The notes beneath the pieces are model-generated. The model made no database searches. It saw only the letters and a list, made by a program, of their open reading frames with translations, and was not told where the DNA came from. From assembly GCA_016717115.1 (NCBI GenBank), contig JADKGE010000002.1:1-64000 (forward strand): a stretch of DNA of 64,000 nt, read 5' to 3'. This document shows positions 41,054 through 49,523 of this stretch, piece after piece. Position numbers and translations under genes: made by a program. Source of the DNA: Actinomycetota bacterium. Lineage in GTDB: Bacteria; Actinomycetota; Actinomycetes; S36-B12. Position 1 is the first letter of the stretch. Every line of letters begins with the position of its first letter.

Positions 41054-42439
41054 TCAGTGGTTCTCGGTGACGGTGACCGTCAGCGACGACGTCCAGGTGT
41101 TGTCATCTCCCTGGGTTTCGGTGTTCCTGAAGGTCTGCGGGCCGACGCTCGAGCCCGCGCCAGCGCGGGTCACCGTGACCATCGTCTGACCGGTGGCCAT
41201 GACCGCCCCCGAGATGAAGACGGGCACGGCGACATCCAGACAACCCCCGCCGTCACCCGGCAGCGAGATCCACAGGTTGATGGCGCTCGTGACGAACACG
41301 GTGTAACTGCCATCGTCCTTCTTGTGAGCCAGGACAGACGGCGCGAACATGGGCGGGCCCGGGTCCACCCGCTCGACGACGGCCCGGCACTCCGGATCCG
41401 TCGCCGTTGCCGCGGTGCTGGAGACCTGCCAGGTCGCCGGCTCCGTCGGGCTGAAGTTGGTCTCGTCACCCTTGATGGGAGCGGCGTCGTACTGCAGCGC
41501 CACGTCCGCGGAGGCGTTCACCGGAGCCGAGGCAAGGGTCAACCGACCGGTGATGGTCACCCGCAGCGGCGCAACCGGCTTGCAGAGCTCGCGCATGACG
41601 TCCGCAGGGAGCGTGTCGGACAGGCCGAAGAACCCGTCGCCGGTGGCTGGCACCGTGTAGGTCTTCGTCCATTGGGTCTTGCCGGTCTTGGTGTTCACCA
41701 GGCTCGCCGTGGCCGTGAAGGTGTCACCGGACTGCGACATGTGGCCGACGAGCCGGTGCGTGGGTGCCCATGCCTTGATGTTCACGGTCGCCCGCTTGGC
41801 CATCGCGCGGAACTCCGGGTCCGCGTAGCGGGACATCCCGAGCTTGATCTCGCGCAGGACATCGCGCCAACGGTGGCCCTGTCGGTCCTCAACCACCGCC
41901 ACGCCCCTGCCACCACTGGCCGTGTTGCACTTCTCCGCCCCGGTGACCAGGTCATTGATCATCAAGTCGCCGATCCCCCCGGTGATCTCGGGCTCGGCGA
42001 GTCCTGACGACGTCCACTCAGCGGCGGAGATCCTGATCGGCGGTGGAGCGTCTGCTCGCGCCCTGACGGCGACAGTGCGGCCGCCCGCAACCGGCACCAC
42101 CTGCGATGCCGGATCCAGCACGCCGTTCACCCAGCGCGGCGTCTGAACTGCCCACAGTCCTGCGGGCACCTTGAGCCGGTACGTGGCACCCGGGGAGGGA
42201 TCGACGGTCCGGACGTCGCCCGGCTGGTCCAGCCGGTAGGCCACGACTGCGGGACGGTAGTAGGTGGCCAGCTGCGGGGACGGCGCCGCGGGCACCGTTC
42301 CGGTCAGTGACCCGTTCGCTGCCTGTGCTGGTGTGGGTGTCATGACGACCGCCGCTGTCGCGATTGCCGTGACTGCCACGAATGACAGGCGACCGAGACT
42401 TGGCCTGCGGTCGAGGCGCCGCCGTCCGCGGCCGTTCAC
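41054..42439 (-). CDS. secreted protein of unknown function
   Basis: This protein has 461 residues from GTG 42439 (GAGGG site upstream). A basic N-region and a hydrophobic core (LSFVAVTAIATAAVVMTPTPAQA) form a Sec signal cleaved near residue 38. A short carboxypeptidase-regulatory-like beta domain may follow (GSLTGTVPAAPSP...YRLKVPAGLWAVQ). A central part has DLMINDLVTGAEKC and a rather flexible, beta-rich C-terminal half rich in Thr. Four or more Cys could form disulfides. No catalytic motif is recognised. It lies alone downstream of the Tad operon, separated by a structured 238-bp gap. Confidence 0.6.
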   Translation of the reverse strand: MNGRGRRRLDRRPSLGRLSFVAVTAIATAAVVMTPTPAQAANGSLTGTVPAAPSPQLATYYRPAVVAYRLDQPGDVRTVDPSPGATYRLKVPAGLWAVQTPRWVNGVLDPASQVVPVAGGRTVAVRARADAPPPIRISAAEWTSSGLAEPEITGGIGDLMINDLVTGAEKCNTASGGRGVAVVEDRQGHRWRDVLREIKLGMSRYADPEFRAMAKRATVNIKAWAPTHRLVGHMSQSGDTFTATASLVNTKTGKTQWTKTYTVPATGDGFFGLSDTLPADVMRELCKPVAPLRVTITGRLTLASAPVNASADVALQYDAAPIKGDETNFSPTEPATWQVSSTAATATDPECRAVVERVDPGPPMFAPSVLAHKKDDGSYTVFVTSAINLWISLPGDGGGCLDVAVPVFISGAVMATGQTMVTVTRAGAGSSVGPQTFRNTETQGDDNTWTSSLTVTVTENH

Positions 42440-42507
42440 TGAGCGCCCTCGGTGTGTGCCACGACTGATGCGAGCATTCGTGTCCTCCCCCGTGCGATCA
42501 CCTTCTT

Positions 42508-42558
42508 GAGTCGACACCGCTCGGCACTCCTGCCTCAGCAGGAGGTTCGAGTCGACTC
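42508..42558 (-). terminator. two-part stem-loop after the Tad operon
   Basis: The outer arms GAGTCGAC (42508-42515) and GTCGACTC (42551-42558) enclose an inner perfect 7-bp hairpin CTCCTGC-CTCA-GCAGGAG (42527-42544). It lies about 120 nt after the last Tad-operon gene and about 70 nt before the secreted-protein start. It could terminate the first or regulate the second. Confidence 0.45.
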
Positions 42559-42677
42559 GATCCATCGAAGGGCGAACCCCATTCCCCGTGGGTACTCAAG
42601 CACTATCGCGTGACGCGGTCAACGACGAGGTGGTGCCGCTGGTCGACGGGCGAGTCGCCACGCCACTGCGCCGGGCG

Positions 42678-43058
42678 TCATGGTGGTGGAGGGCCGGCCC
42701 GAGCCGCGCCGATCACGTCGCCAGGCGTCTGACCGACGAGGGCGAACACTCGACGCACCAAGGGGGGCGCAGGGACGCTGACCTGGACGATCACGTCGTC
42801 GCCGTCGATGCCGCATGCCAGCAGTGAGGCGTCGTTCGCCGAGGCCATGCGGTCGGCCTCCGCGCACTGACTGGAGCCTGACTGCGCGGCAGCGAGGGCT
42901 GCCAGGTCGGCCGCCGTCGCTGCCCGCTGCCGCGCGATGGCCTGCTGCGCGACAGCTGAGACGAGGAGGGCGCCGAGCAGGATGACCGAGAGCAGGGCCA
43001 GCGACCAGACGGTGGCCGCGCCCCGATCCTCGCCCGACCCGCCTGGACCCGTGGTCAC
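42678..43058 (-). CDS. TadE-like minor pilin (Rv3654c family)
   Basis: This protein has 126 residues from a GTG that overlaps the previous stop (GTGA). It has a single N-terminal membrane helix preceded by RGAATVW (SLALLSVILLGALLVSAVAQQA), followed by ATAADLAALAAA, the hallmark of helicase/secretion neighbourhood TadE-like proteins. Two Cys occur in the exported part. It is the last gene of the Tad/Flp pilus cluster and probably a minor pilin or assembly factor. Typical length is about 110-130 residues. Confidence 0.8.
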   Translation of the reverse strand: MTTGPGGSGEDRGAATVWSLALLSVILLGALLVSAVAQQAIARQRAATAADLAALAAAQSGSSQCAEADRMASANDASLLACGIDGDDVIVQVSVPAPPLVRRVFALVGQTPGDVIGAARAGPPPP

Positions 43059-43468
43059 GACGATTCCCGGGGGACGGCCACGCGCGACGTGAGGGTGATC
43101 GATAGGCCCCTCAGGATCGGCACGGGCGCCGTCACGTCCTCGTCGACGACGACCGCGACGGCATCCCCCGCACCCATGATGCTGACGCGGGCGGCCGGTA
43201 CCGCGGCCCGGGCGCGCGCCAGCACGTCGGACGGCGGCTCGCCACGGGCCAGGCCGCGTGCGGCCGTTCGCGCGGCGTCGCCCAGCGCCAGACTCGTGCC
43301 GGCCAGGGACAGCCCCCACGCCAGGGCCACGGTCACGGCGACGAGCAGCGGAATCGCCAGTGCGGTTTCGAGCAGAACGCTTCCTCGGGTTGAGCGAAGG
43401 GCCGTGCGTGATGGGAAGGAGCCCCCCATCCTCCCCACCACGCCGGCTCGCTCGCCTGTGCGAGCCAT
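43055..43468 (-). CDS. TadE family pseudopilin
   Basis: This protein has 137 residues. A basic leader ends in RGSVLLETALAIPLLVAVTVALAW. The Gly before Ser and the Glu five residues later match a class III prepilin cleavage site and TadE helix. The remainder is exported and beta-rich. It overlaps the downstream gene by four bases. The start could be the ATG at 43468 or an internal ATG 13 codons later; neither has a strong ribosome site. Confidence 0.8.
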   Translation of the reverse strand: MARTGERAGVVGRMGGSFPSRTALRSTRGSVLLETALAIPLLVAVTVALAWGLSLAGTSLALGDAARTAARGLARGEPPSDVLARARAAVPAARVSIMGAGDAVAVVVDEDVTAPVPILRGLSITLTSRVAVPRESS

Positions 43469-43475
43469 CGCCTGA

Positions 43476-43658
43476 CTAGCCGAACATCGACTTGAATGCC
43501 TGGCTCAGGACACCCCAGATGAGCTCTCGCACCTCGGGGCTGGTGAGCAGCTTGATCAGCACCCCTCCGAGCCCGGCCGCAGCCACCGTGCCGACCGCGT
43601 ACTCGGCCGTGGACAGTCCGTCGTCCTGCTTCATGATCCTCGCGACAACCGTGCGCAT
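43476..43658 (-). CDS. DUF4244 Flp-type major pilin
   Basis: This 60-residue protein has ATG behind a strong GGAGGGGG site. A short leader is followed by a prepilin site G-LSTAEYAVG, with Glu at mature position 5, and a hydrophobic helix (TVAAAGLGGVLIKLL). The small C-terminus ends FKSMFG. This is the likely major Flp pilin polymerised by TadA/B/C. The 170-bp gap upstream holds a perfect hairpin (43691-43707) that could stabilise or regulate the message. Confidence 0.85.
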   Translation of the reverse strand: MRTVVARIMKQDDGLSTAEYAVGTVAAAGLGGVLIKLLTSPEVRELIWGVLSQAFKSMFG

Positions 43659-43690
43659 CGATCCCCCTCCCGCGAGCCGCCGGAGCGGCT

Positions 43691-43707
43691 GTGCCGACCA
43701 TCGGCAC
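43691..43707 (-). promoter_or_regulatory. hairpin in the leader of the Flp pilin gene
   Basis: GTGCCGA-CCA-TCGGCAC is a perfect 7-bp stem 33-49 nt upstream of the pilin ATG and after the tadC stop. It could act as a processing or stabilising structure that raises pilin expression relative to the upstream genes. Confidence 0.35.
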
Positions 43708-43828
43708 CGACGTTCGCATCGCCGTGCACCAAGGCTCGCGCCGTCGGACGCCCGGCAACAGGAACCGTCTGCCGTCTGGGGGCGCAAGCCCACGACGGGA
43801 CACGCCTGTGGAGGAACGCCGGCGGCAC

Positions 43829-44557
43829 TCATCCGCCCGACGCCAATCCGGTGGCCAGGGAGACGACGACGGGCACGACGCCGAGGAGCAGGAAGGCCGG
43901 CAGGAAGCATGCTGCGAGCGGCACCACCGCCTTCACACCGGCCGACTGCGCCGCCACCTCGACGGCGATGCGGCGCTCGCGGCGCAGGTCGTCGGCGATT
44001 CGGGCAAGCATGGCCGCCAGCGGCGCTCCCGTGCGAGCGGACCTGATCACGGCGGTGGCCACCGGCCCGAGCACCGGATCGGCGACCAAAGCCTGCCAGG
44101 CGACCTCAGGGTCGGCGCCGAGCCCGACCGCCGACTGGACTGGCTGCAGTGCGCCGCGGGCCGGCTCCCCCAGCGCACCTGCGACTGCCGCAAGTGCGGC
44201 GCTCATCGGGGAGCCCGCGGCGACGGTGGCCGACAGCAGGTCGGCCACCACTGGTGCCTGTCGCCCCAGCGCGTCACGACGCTGCCGCTCTGCACGCGTC
44301 TCCAACCGACCCGTCGCCCGCGGCACCACCAGGCAGCATGCGACAGCCAAGGCGACGCCCACGAACCCGCCGGCCAGCAGCAGGCAGCCGAGAGCGGCCG
44401 CTCCGGTGGCCAGCCAGGTGGCCCCGTTGCGCGTGCCGCGTTGTCCCTCATCCGTCGAGTGCGGGCTCGGCATCAGGTGAGCGAGTCGCGGCTCCGGCGA
44501 AGGCGCGATGGCCAGCCACGCGGCCAGCGCCAGCACGAGCGCGCTGGCCAGGATCAC
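43829..44557 (-). CDS. tadC: TadC-like type II/IV secretion membrane protein
   Basis: This 242-residue protein has a T2SSF-like fold. An N-terminal membrane segment (VILASALVLALAAWLAI), a second pair near residues 48-75, a cytoplasmic helical domain (RQAPVVADLLSATVAAGSPMSAALAAV) and two C-terminal helices (VKAVVPLAACFLPAFLLLGVVPVVV) are visible. It forms the inner-membrane platform with TadB. The start GTG overlaps the tadB stop. Confidence 0.88.
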   Translation of the reverse strand: MILASALVLALAAWLAIAPSPEPRLAHLMPSPHSTDEGQRGTRNGATWLATGAAALGCLLLAGGFVGVALAVACCLVVPRATGRLETRAERQRRDALGRQAPVVADLLSATVAAGSPMSAALAAVAGALGEPARGALQPVQSAVGLGADPEVAWQALVADPVLGPVATAVIRSARTGAPLAAMLARIADDLRRERRIAVEVAAQSAGVKAVVPLAACFLPAFLLLGVVPVVVSLATGLASGG

Positions 44558-45279
44558 AGCATCCGCTCGACGCCTGCGGCGATGCGGCCCGTCCACCAGG
44601 TGCCCAGCCCCGTCAGCGAAAGCCCCGCCGCGAGACAGCCCATGCCGAACGGACTGGTCAGTAGCCACGTGACGGGGTCGGCCCCGAGCATGATCCCGAA
44701 GCCGAGACCGACGAAAGGCAGCACGGCGAGCATCCTCGCGGTGGCTCGAGGACCCGCGAGCTCGGCCTCGAGGTGAACGCGTACATCCTCGGCGGAGCGA
44801 GCGGAGGCCGCGAGCTGCGTGACTGCAGGGGCAAGGCCCGAGCCCGAGTCGGCCGCCACCTGCCAACAGGCGGCGAGGTGATGCAGTGCTGGGTGGTGTG
44901 CCGCGTCCACGACGAGAGCCACGCTGACGTCCTCGCCCAGCCGCACCGCCGCGACCGTGGCCGGCCAGACCGAGGGCTGTCCGCCGGCGCTGGTCAAGGC
45001 GGCAACGGGCGGCTGACCAGCCTGCAGCTCGGCCGCCAGCGCCCCAAGCGCCTGGATGACCCGCATCCGCTCGTGCGCGCGGCGTCGCCGGGATGCCGAC
45101 CCCAGACCGATGCGGTCTCGGGCCTTGGTCCACAAGCGACGAAAGCGCTCCCCTCGATCCACGGATGCGGACCCCGAATCGTGAGTGGCGGCGATGACGC
45201 GGGCCCGCTCCGCTGGCCACGCCGGCATCGCCAGCCACACACTGGTCGCCACGAGCAGGGCAGCCACGACGGTGATCAC
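44554..45279 (-). CDS. tadB: TadB-like type II/IV secretion membrane protein
   Basis: This protein has 241 residues from the GTG overlapping the tadA stop by four bases. It has an N-terminal membrane segment, a cytoplasmic T2SSF-type helical domain (ALAAELQAGQPPVAALTSAG; SGSGLAPAVTQLAASARS), and C-terminal helices (MLAVLPFVGLGFGIMLG; GMGCLAAGLSLTGLGTWW). It is the partner of TadC in the pilus platform driven by TadA. Confidence 0.88.
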   Translation of the reverse strand: MITVVAALLVATSVWLAMPAWPAERARVIAATHDSGSASVDRGERFRRLWTKARDRIGLGSASRRRRAHERMRVIQALGALAAELQAGQPPVAALTSAGGQPSVWPATVAAVRLGEDVSVALVVDAAHHPALHHLAACWQVAADSGSGLAPAVTQLAASARSAEDVRVHLEAELAGPRATARMLAVLPFVGLGFGIMLGADPVTWLLTSPFGMGCLAAGLSLTGLGTWWTGRIAAGVERML

Positions 45280-46421
45280 GACAGACCGAGACGGTCGCGC
45301 AACCGAGGCAGTCCCGCGTCGGGCACGAGTTCGTGCCCACGGCACGTGAGGGCGGGCATCGTGTGCACAAATCCCGCCTCGTCGCGGGTCAGCACATGCA
45401 CGCCGGCCACGAAGCGCCGGCCGACCGCAGACCGTTGCAGATGAAGCACCACGTCGATGCCGGCCGCGACCAGCGCGTGCACCGCCAACCGGTCCAGGCC
45501 GGCCATCAGGCCGAGCGCCTCCAGGCGGGCCGGCACATCGCCCGCCGAGTTCGCGTGGATGGTGCCGCATCCGCCCTCGTGCCCGGTGTTCATCGCGGCC
45601 AGCAGGTCGACCACCTCGGCTCCCCGCACCTCACCTACGACGATGCGATCGGGACGCATGCGCAGTGCCTGGCGAACCAGGTCGCGTAGCGTCACGACGC
45701 CAGCGCCCTCGACGTTCGCCGTACGGGCCTGCATCCGAACGCAATGGGGATGGTCAGGGACGAGCTCCGAGGAGTCCTCCACGACCACGATTCGCTCGCG
45801 CGACGGGACCAGCCCCAAGAGCGACGACAGGATCGTGGTCTTGCCCGAGCCGGTGCCGCCGCAGATGAGGAACGCCAGCCGCCCGGCGACGATGTCGCGC
45901 AGCCACTGCGCGCCCACGGCGTCCACGGTGCCACGCTCGACCAGTTCGTCGAGAGTGAACACGGACCTGTTGGGGATGCGCAGGGACAGGAGGGTCCCGG
46001 CGGTGGCGATCGGAGGGATGACGCTGTGCAGGCGAGTGCCGTCAGGCATGCGGGCGTCGACGAACGGGCTCGCCTCGTCGAGGCGACGCCCTGCACCAGC
46101 GGCCAGCCGCTGCGCAAGCCGTCGCACCTCCGTCTCCGAGCCGAAGCGCACGTCAGCGCGCTCGAGACCCGAGCCACGATCCACCCAGACGTCGGCCGGG
46201 CCGTTGACGATGACGTCGGTGATGCCCGGTTCGCGTAGCAGCGGCTCAAGCGGTCCGGCACCCACAAGATCCTGACGAAGCGACTGCACGAGGTCGAGGA
46301 CCGCGTCGTCGCCCAGCACCAGCCCCTCGGCGCGGAGCGCCGCGACGACCCGGGCCGGGGTCGCGTCCGCCTGGTGAGCAACCAGCCGGCCCCGTACCCG
46401 CTCCAGGAGCGACGAGGTCAT
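45276..46421 (-). CDS. tadA: TadA/CpaF-type secretion ATPase
   Basis: This 381-residue hexameric ATPase powers Flp pilus assembly. The Walker A is ICGGTGSGKTTIL, the Asp box is VVVEDSSELV, Walker B is RIVVGEVRGAEV, and the His box is CGTIHANS. The N-terminal domain has GITDVIVNGPADVWVDRG. The ATG at 46421 overlaps the ssd stop (ATGA). ssd-tadA-tadB-tadC read as one coupled transcript. Confidence 0.94.
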   Translation of the reverse strand: MTSSLLERVRGRLVAHQADATPARVVAALRAEGLVLGDDAVLDLVQSLRQDLVGAGPLEPLLREPGITDVIVNGPADVWVDRGSGLERADVRFGSETEVRRLAQRLAAGAGRRLDEASPFVDARMPDGTRLHSVIPPIATAGTLLSLRIPNRSVFTLDELVERGTVDAVGAQWLRDIVAGRLAFLICGGTGSGKTTILSSLLGLVPSRERIVVVEDSSELVPDHPHCVRMQARTANVEGAGVVTLRDLVRQALRMRPDRIVVGEVRGAEVVDLLAAMNTGHEGGCGTIHANSAGDVPARLEALGLMAGLDRLAVHALVAAGIDVVLHLQRSAVGRRFVAGVHVLTRDEAGFVHTMPALTCRGHELVPDAGLPRLRDRLGLS

Positions 46422-47476
46422 GCCACGCGCCCGGCGCCCGCCGCGACCGTTCGCAGCGCGGATGCGCACGCCCTGCCATAGGCATCCCGCAGACCGGGAG
46501 GCTCCCCGTCGTCGGCTCGGCTGGCCAGCGCGGCCACCCTCGGCAGTCGCGCGATCACCGGCACATTGAGCGCGGCTTCCACCGCTTCGCCGAGCAGGCC
46601 CCTCGGCTCCATGCGCAGCACGATCCGGAGCGCTCCGCACCGGCCGTCGAGGACGGTGACGATGCGCGCGGCGGCAGCCGTAGCCCGAACCCGATTGCTC
46701 GTCACCAGCATCGTCAGCTCGGCCCGGGCCAGCACAAGTTCGGTCGCCGCGTCGATGTGGCGGGGGAGGTCGACGATCACCATGTCGAACCCCCGGCCCG
46801 CGGCATCGAGGACTGCACTCATCGCCTCGGCTGACAGACTCCCCGGACCGCTCCTCCCCCACGACAAGACGGTGAGTCCATGCGCCGTGGGCAGTGATGC
46901 GGCGAGCGGCTCAGTGCCCAGACGGCCCCGCGTCTCGGCGAGATCCGTCCACCGGATGCCCGGCAAGTCCTCGATGCCCAGAAGGACGTCGAGGCCGCCG
47001 CCCAGCGGGTCCGCGTCGACGAGGAGCACACGGAGAGAACGATCGGCCGCGGCCAGGGCCAGGGTCGCGGCGAACGTGGAGGCGCCGGCCCCGGCGCCGG
47101 CACCCATCACCGCCACGACGCGCCCGTCGCGGGCCGGCCCCTCGGCGCAGTCCGCGAGCCGGTCGATCAGCCAGCGTTCCGCCTCGGGCAGGGACACCAC
47201 GTGCTCCGCCCCCAATGCCACCGCGTTCTGCCAGGTGTCGGGCGTCGGGTCACGGGTGACGAGGACGACGTCGCGTCGGCGAGGCAGTCGGCCGCTCGCG
47301 ATCATGAGGCTCGCGTCCGCCCCGACAAGCACGAGCGGAGCGATCTGCCATCGGCCGCGTGCGCCCTCCGCATCCGTGGCGAGGTGGATCTCCACTGCAT
47401 TGGCCGCCGCGAGCCGAAGGACGTCGTCGAACAGGTCACTGTCGGAACTGATGAGCAGGGGTCGTTGTGCGTTCAT
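46418..47476 (-). CDS. ssd: septum-site-determining / TadZ-like ParA ATPase
   Basis: This protein has 352 residues. A receiver-like N-terminal part (about 1-110) precedes a MinD/ParA-type domain with the P-loop region VMGAGAGAGASTFAA. Ala and Ser replace the usual KGG..GKT Lys residues, so ATP binding is degenerate or altered. VLLVDADPLGGGLDVLLG and MVIVDLPRHID are the other conserved ParA segments. Mycobacterial Ssd affects septum formation. In Tad clusters this family localises the pilus machine. It is the first gene of the operon. Confidence 0.85.
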   Translation of the reverse strand: MNAQRPLLISSDSDLFDDVLRLAAANAVEIHLATDAEGARGRWQIAPLVLVGADASLMIASGRLPRRRDVVLVTRDPTPDTWQNAVALGAEHVVSLPEAERWLIDRLADCAEGPARDGRVVAVMGAGAGAGASTFAATLALAAADRSLRVLLVDADPLGGGLDVLLGIEDLPGIRWTDLAETRGRLGTEPLAASLPTAHGLTVLSWGRSGPGSLSAEAMSAVLDAAGRGFDMVIVDLPRHIDAATELVLARAELTMLVTSNRVRATAAAARIVTVLDGRCGALRIVLRMEPRGLLGEAVEAALNVPVIARLPRVAALASRADDGEPPGLRDAYGRACASALRTVAAGAGRVA

Positions 47477-47606
47477 GCGATGTCCACCTCAGCAGCCGTC
47501 GATTCGGCCTCGAGGATGGCCCAGCACGGCTCCGCGTTGGCCCCCGGACAGGGGCCTTGTGGAGAGGAGCCCGCCTCGCTCCGACCTGTGGACACTCCGC
47601 ACGAGG

Positions 47607-47612
47607 TACCGT
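47607..47612 (+). promoter_or_regulatory. -10 hexamer of leaderless HAD gene
   Basis: TACCGT lies exactly 6 nt before the GTG at 47619, and no ribosome site is present between them. Confidence 0.55.
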
Positions 47613-47618
47613 CTGCAT

Positions 47619-48416
47619 GTGACTGACAACGTGTCGAGCGGCGCCGCCTTCTTCGACCTCGACAAGACGATTCTCGCCAAGTCGAGTTCCTTCGCCTTCG
47701 CTCGGCCGCTCTATCGCGAGGGTCTCCTCGGTCGCAGCGACGTCGTCCGCAGCGCCTACGCCCAGTTCGTCTACCTGGCGTCGGGCGCCGACCACGACCA
47801 GATGGAGACGATGCGCGAGTACATGTCGAAACTCGTCACCGGCTGGGACGTAGAGAAGGTCTCGACCATCGTCGCCGAGACACTCGATGACATCGTCGAT
47901 CCCATCGTCTTCGACGAGGCCGTCCAGCTCATCGCCGAGCACAAGGCCGCGGGCCGCGACGTCATCATCATCTCCTCGTCGGGCACGGAGATCGTCGAGC
48001 CGATCGGCGCCCGACTCGGCGCCGACCTCGCCATCGGCACCCAGGTCGCCATCGAGAACGGCGAGTACACGGGCGAGATCCTGTTCTACGCCTACGGCGA
48101 GGGCAAGGCGGAGGCGATGCGCTCGCTGGCCGAGGAACGCGGCTACGACCTATCCGCGTCGTACGCCTACAGCGACTCCTTCACCGATCTGCCCATGCTC
48201 GATGCCGTCGGCCACCCGTTCGCCGTCAATCCCGATACCGAACTGCGCAAGCTGGCGATCGAGCGTGAGTGGCCGATCCTCGACTTCGAGAAGCCGGTAG
48301 CCATGCGCACCCAGATCGACAGGAAGCAGGCAGTCGCCGCCGGCGGCGCCGTCGCGCTCGGCGCGGTCGCTCTCGGCCTGACCTGGTACGCGCGCAGGCG
48401 CGGGCTGCGCACCTGA
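47619..48416 (+). CDS. HAD-IB family hydrolase (SerB/Rv3661-like)
   Basis: This protein has 265 residues. HAD motif I is AAFFDLDKTIL near residue 12, motif II is VIIISSSGTEIVEP, and motif III/IV is YGEGKAEAMRSLAEE with YSDSFTDLPML. A C-terminal hydrophobic segment (AVAAGGAVALGAVALGLTWYARRR) may anchor it in the membrane. This family is conserved next to the Tad/ssd operon. The substrate is unknown; phosphoserine-like phosphatase or membrane-lipid roles have been considered for relatives. It is divergent from ssd. Confidence 0.85.
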   Translation: MTDNVSSGAAFFDLDKTILAKSSSFAFARPLYREGLLGRSDVVRSAYAQFVYLASGADHDQMETMREYMSKLVTGWDVEKVSTIVAETLDDIVDPIVFDEAVQLIAEHKAAGRDVIIISSSGTEIVEPIGARLGADLAIGTQVAIENGEYTGEILFYAYGEGKAEAMRSLAEERGYDLSASYAYSDSFTDLPMLDAVGHPFAVNPDTELRKLAIEREWPILDFEKPVAMRTQIDRKQAVAAGGAVALGAVALGLTWYARRRGLRT

Positions 48417-48418
48417 CC

Positions 48419-49456
48419 GTGCGCGCCGTCGTCTACACCGAGTACGGCGGCGCCGCTGCCGTCGAGTCGATCGACGCACCGGTGGCCGGCCGTGCGGGCG
48501 CCGTGATCCGCGTCGAGGCGACAGGGCTGTGCCGTAGCGACTGGCATGGCTGGATGGGGCACGACCCCGACATCACGCTGCCGCACGTGCCCGGCCACGA
48601 GTTCGCAGGAGTCGTCGACAGCGTCGGCGGCCAGGTGACCCGCTGGCGCCCGGGCGATCGGGTGACCGTGCCGTTCGTGTGCGCATGCGGCGAGTGCGAG
48701 GCCTGTCTGGCCGGTGACCAGCAGGTCTGCGAGCACCAGACCCAGCCGGGCTTCACGCACCACGGCTCCTTCGCCGAGTACGTGCGCATCGACCACGCTG
48801 ACGTCAACCTCGTGCGGCTGCCCGATTCCGCCGACTTCGTCGCGGCCGCCGCCCTTGGGTGCCGGTTCGCCACGGCCTTCCGCGCGGTGCGCGACCACGG
48901 CCGGGTCGCACCCGGGCAGTGGGTCGCGGTCCACGGCTGCGGTGGCGTGGGCCTGTCGGCGATCATGATCGCGACGGCACTGGGAGCGAAAGTGGTGGCG
49001 ATCGACGTGTCCCGGGGAGCGCTGGACCTGGCCAGGCAGTTCGGCGCCGTGGCGGTCGTCGACGCCGCGTCCACCCTCGACGTCGGAGCCGCGATCATCA
49101 ACGTCACCGATGGGGGTGCCCACGTGTCGATCGACGCGTTCGGCAGCGAGGGCTCGTGCGCCGCCTCGATCGAGAGCCTGCGCCGCCGCGGCCGGCACGT
49201 GCAGGTCGGCCTCCTGCCCGAGGCGGTCGGTCGTCCGGCGGTGCCGATGGCCCGTGTCATCGCCCTCGAGTTGTCGCTGCACGGCTCGCACGGCATGGCC
49301 GCCCACGACTACGGCCCCATGCTCGACCTCGTGGCCAGCGGCGCGCTGCGACCAGAGCTCCTGGTGACCCGCACCCTCACGCTGGACGACGCCCCGACGG
49401 CCCTGACGACGATGGCCTCCGCGCAACTCGTCGGCACCTCGGTGATCCGTCCCTAG
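48419..49456 (+). CDS. zinc-dependent alcohol dehydrogenase family protein
   Basis: This 345-residue MDR dehydrogenase has catalytic-zinc ligands in GLCRSDWHGW and GHEFAG. The structural zinc cluster is CACGECEACLAGDQQVC, and the NAD(P)-binding glycine motif is VHGCGGVGLSAIMIA, followed by an acidic residue (AIDVS) suggesting NAD preference. The start GTG is 2 nt after the HAD stop, so it is cotranscribed. The substrate is not identifiable from sequence. Confidence 0.88.
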   Translation: MRAVVYTEYGGAAAVESIDAPVAGRAGAVIRVEATGLCRSDWHGWMGHDPDITLPHVPGHEFAGVVDSVGGQVTRWRPGDRVTVPFVCACGECEACLAGDQQVCEHQTQPGFTHHGSFAEYVRIDHADVNLVRLPDSADFVAAAALGCRFATAFRAVRDHGRVAPGQWVAVHGCGGVGLSAIMIATALGAKVVAIDVSRGALDLARQFGAVAVVDAASTLDVGAAIINVTDGGAHVSIDAFGSEGSCAASIESLRRRGRHVQVGLLPEAVGRPAVPMARVIALELSLHGSHGMAAHDYGPMLDLVASGALRPELLVTRTLTLDDAPTALTTMASAQLVGTSVIRP

Positions 49457-49461
49457 CCCAC

Positions 49462-49519
49462 CGAGGCCTGCCCGAGACGTCGCAAGGATGCGTGGTTGCG
49501 ACGTACCGGGCAGGCCTCG
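49462..49519. repeat. palindromic repeat B1, likely bidirectional terminator
   Basis: Two 24-nt arms match at 22 positions around a 10-nt loop (arm core CCTGCCCG..ACGTCGCAA). It lies between the convergent ends of the alcohol dehydrogenase and the DUF559 gene. About 20 of 24 positions of its right arm match that of repeat B2 at 50509-50556. Confidence 0.75.
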
Positions 49520-49523
49520 ACGA

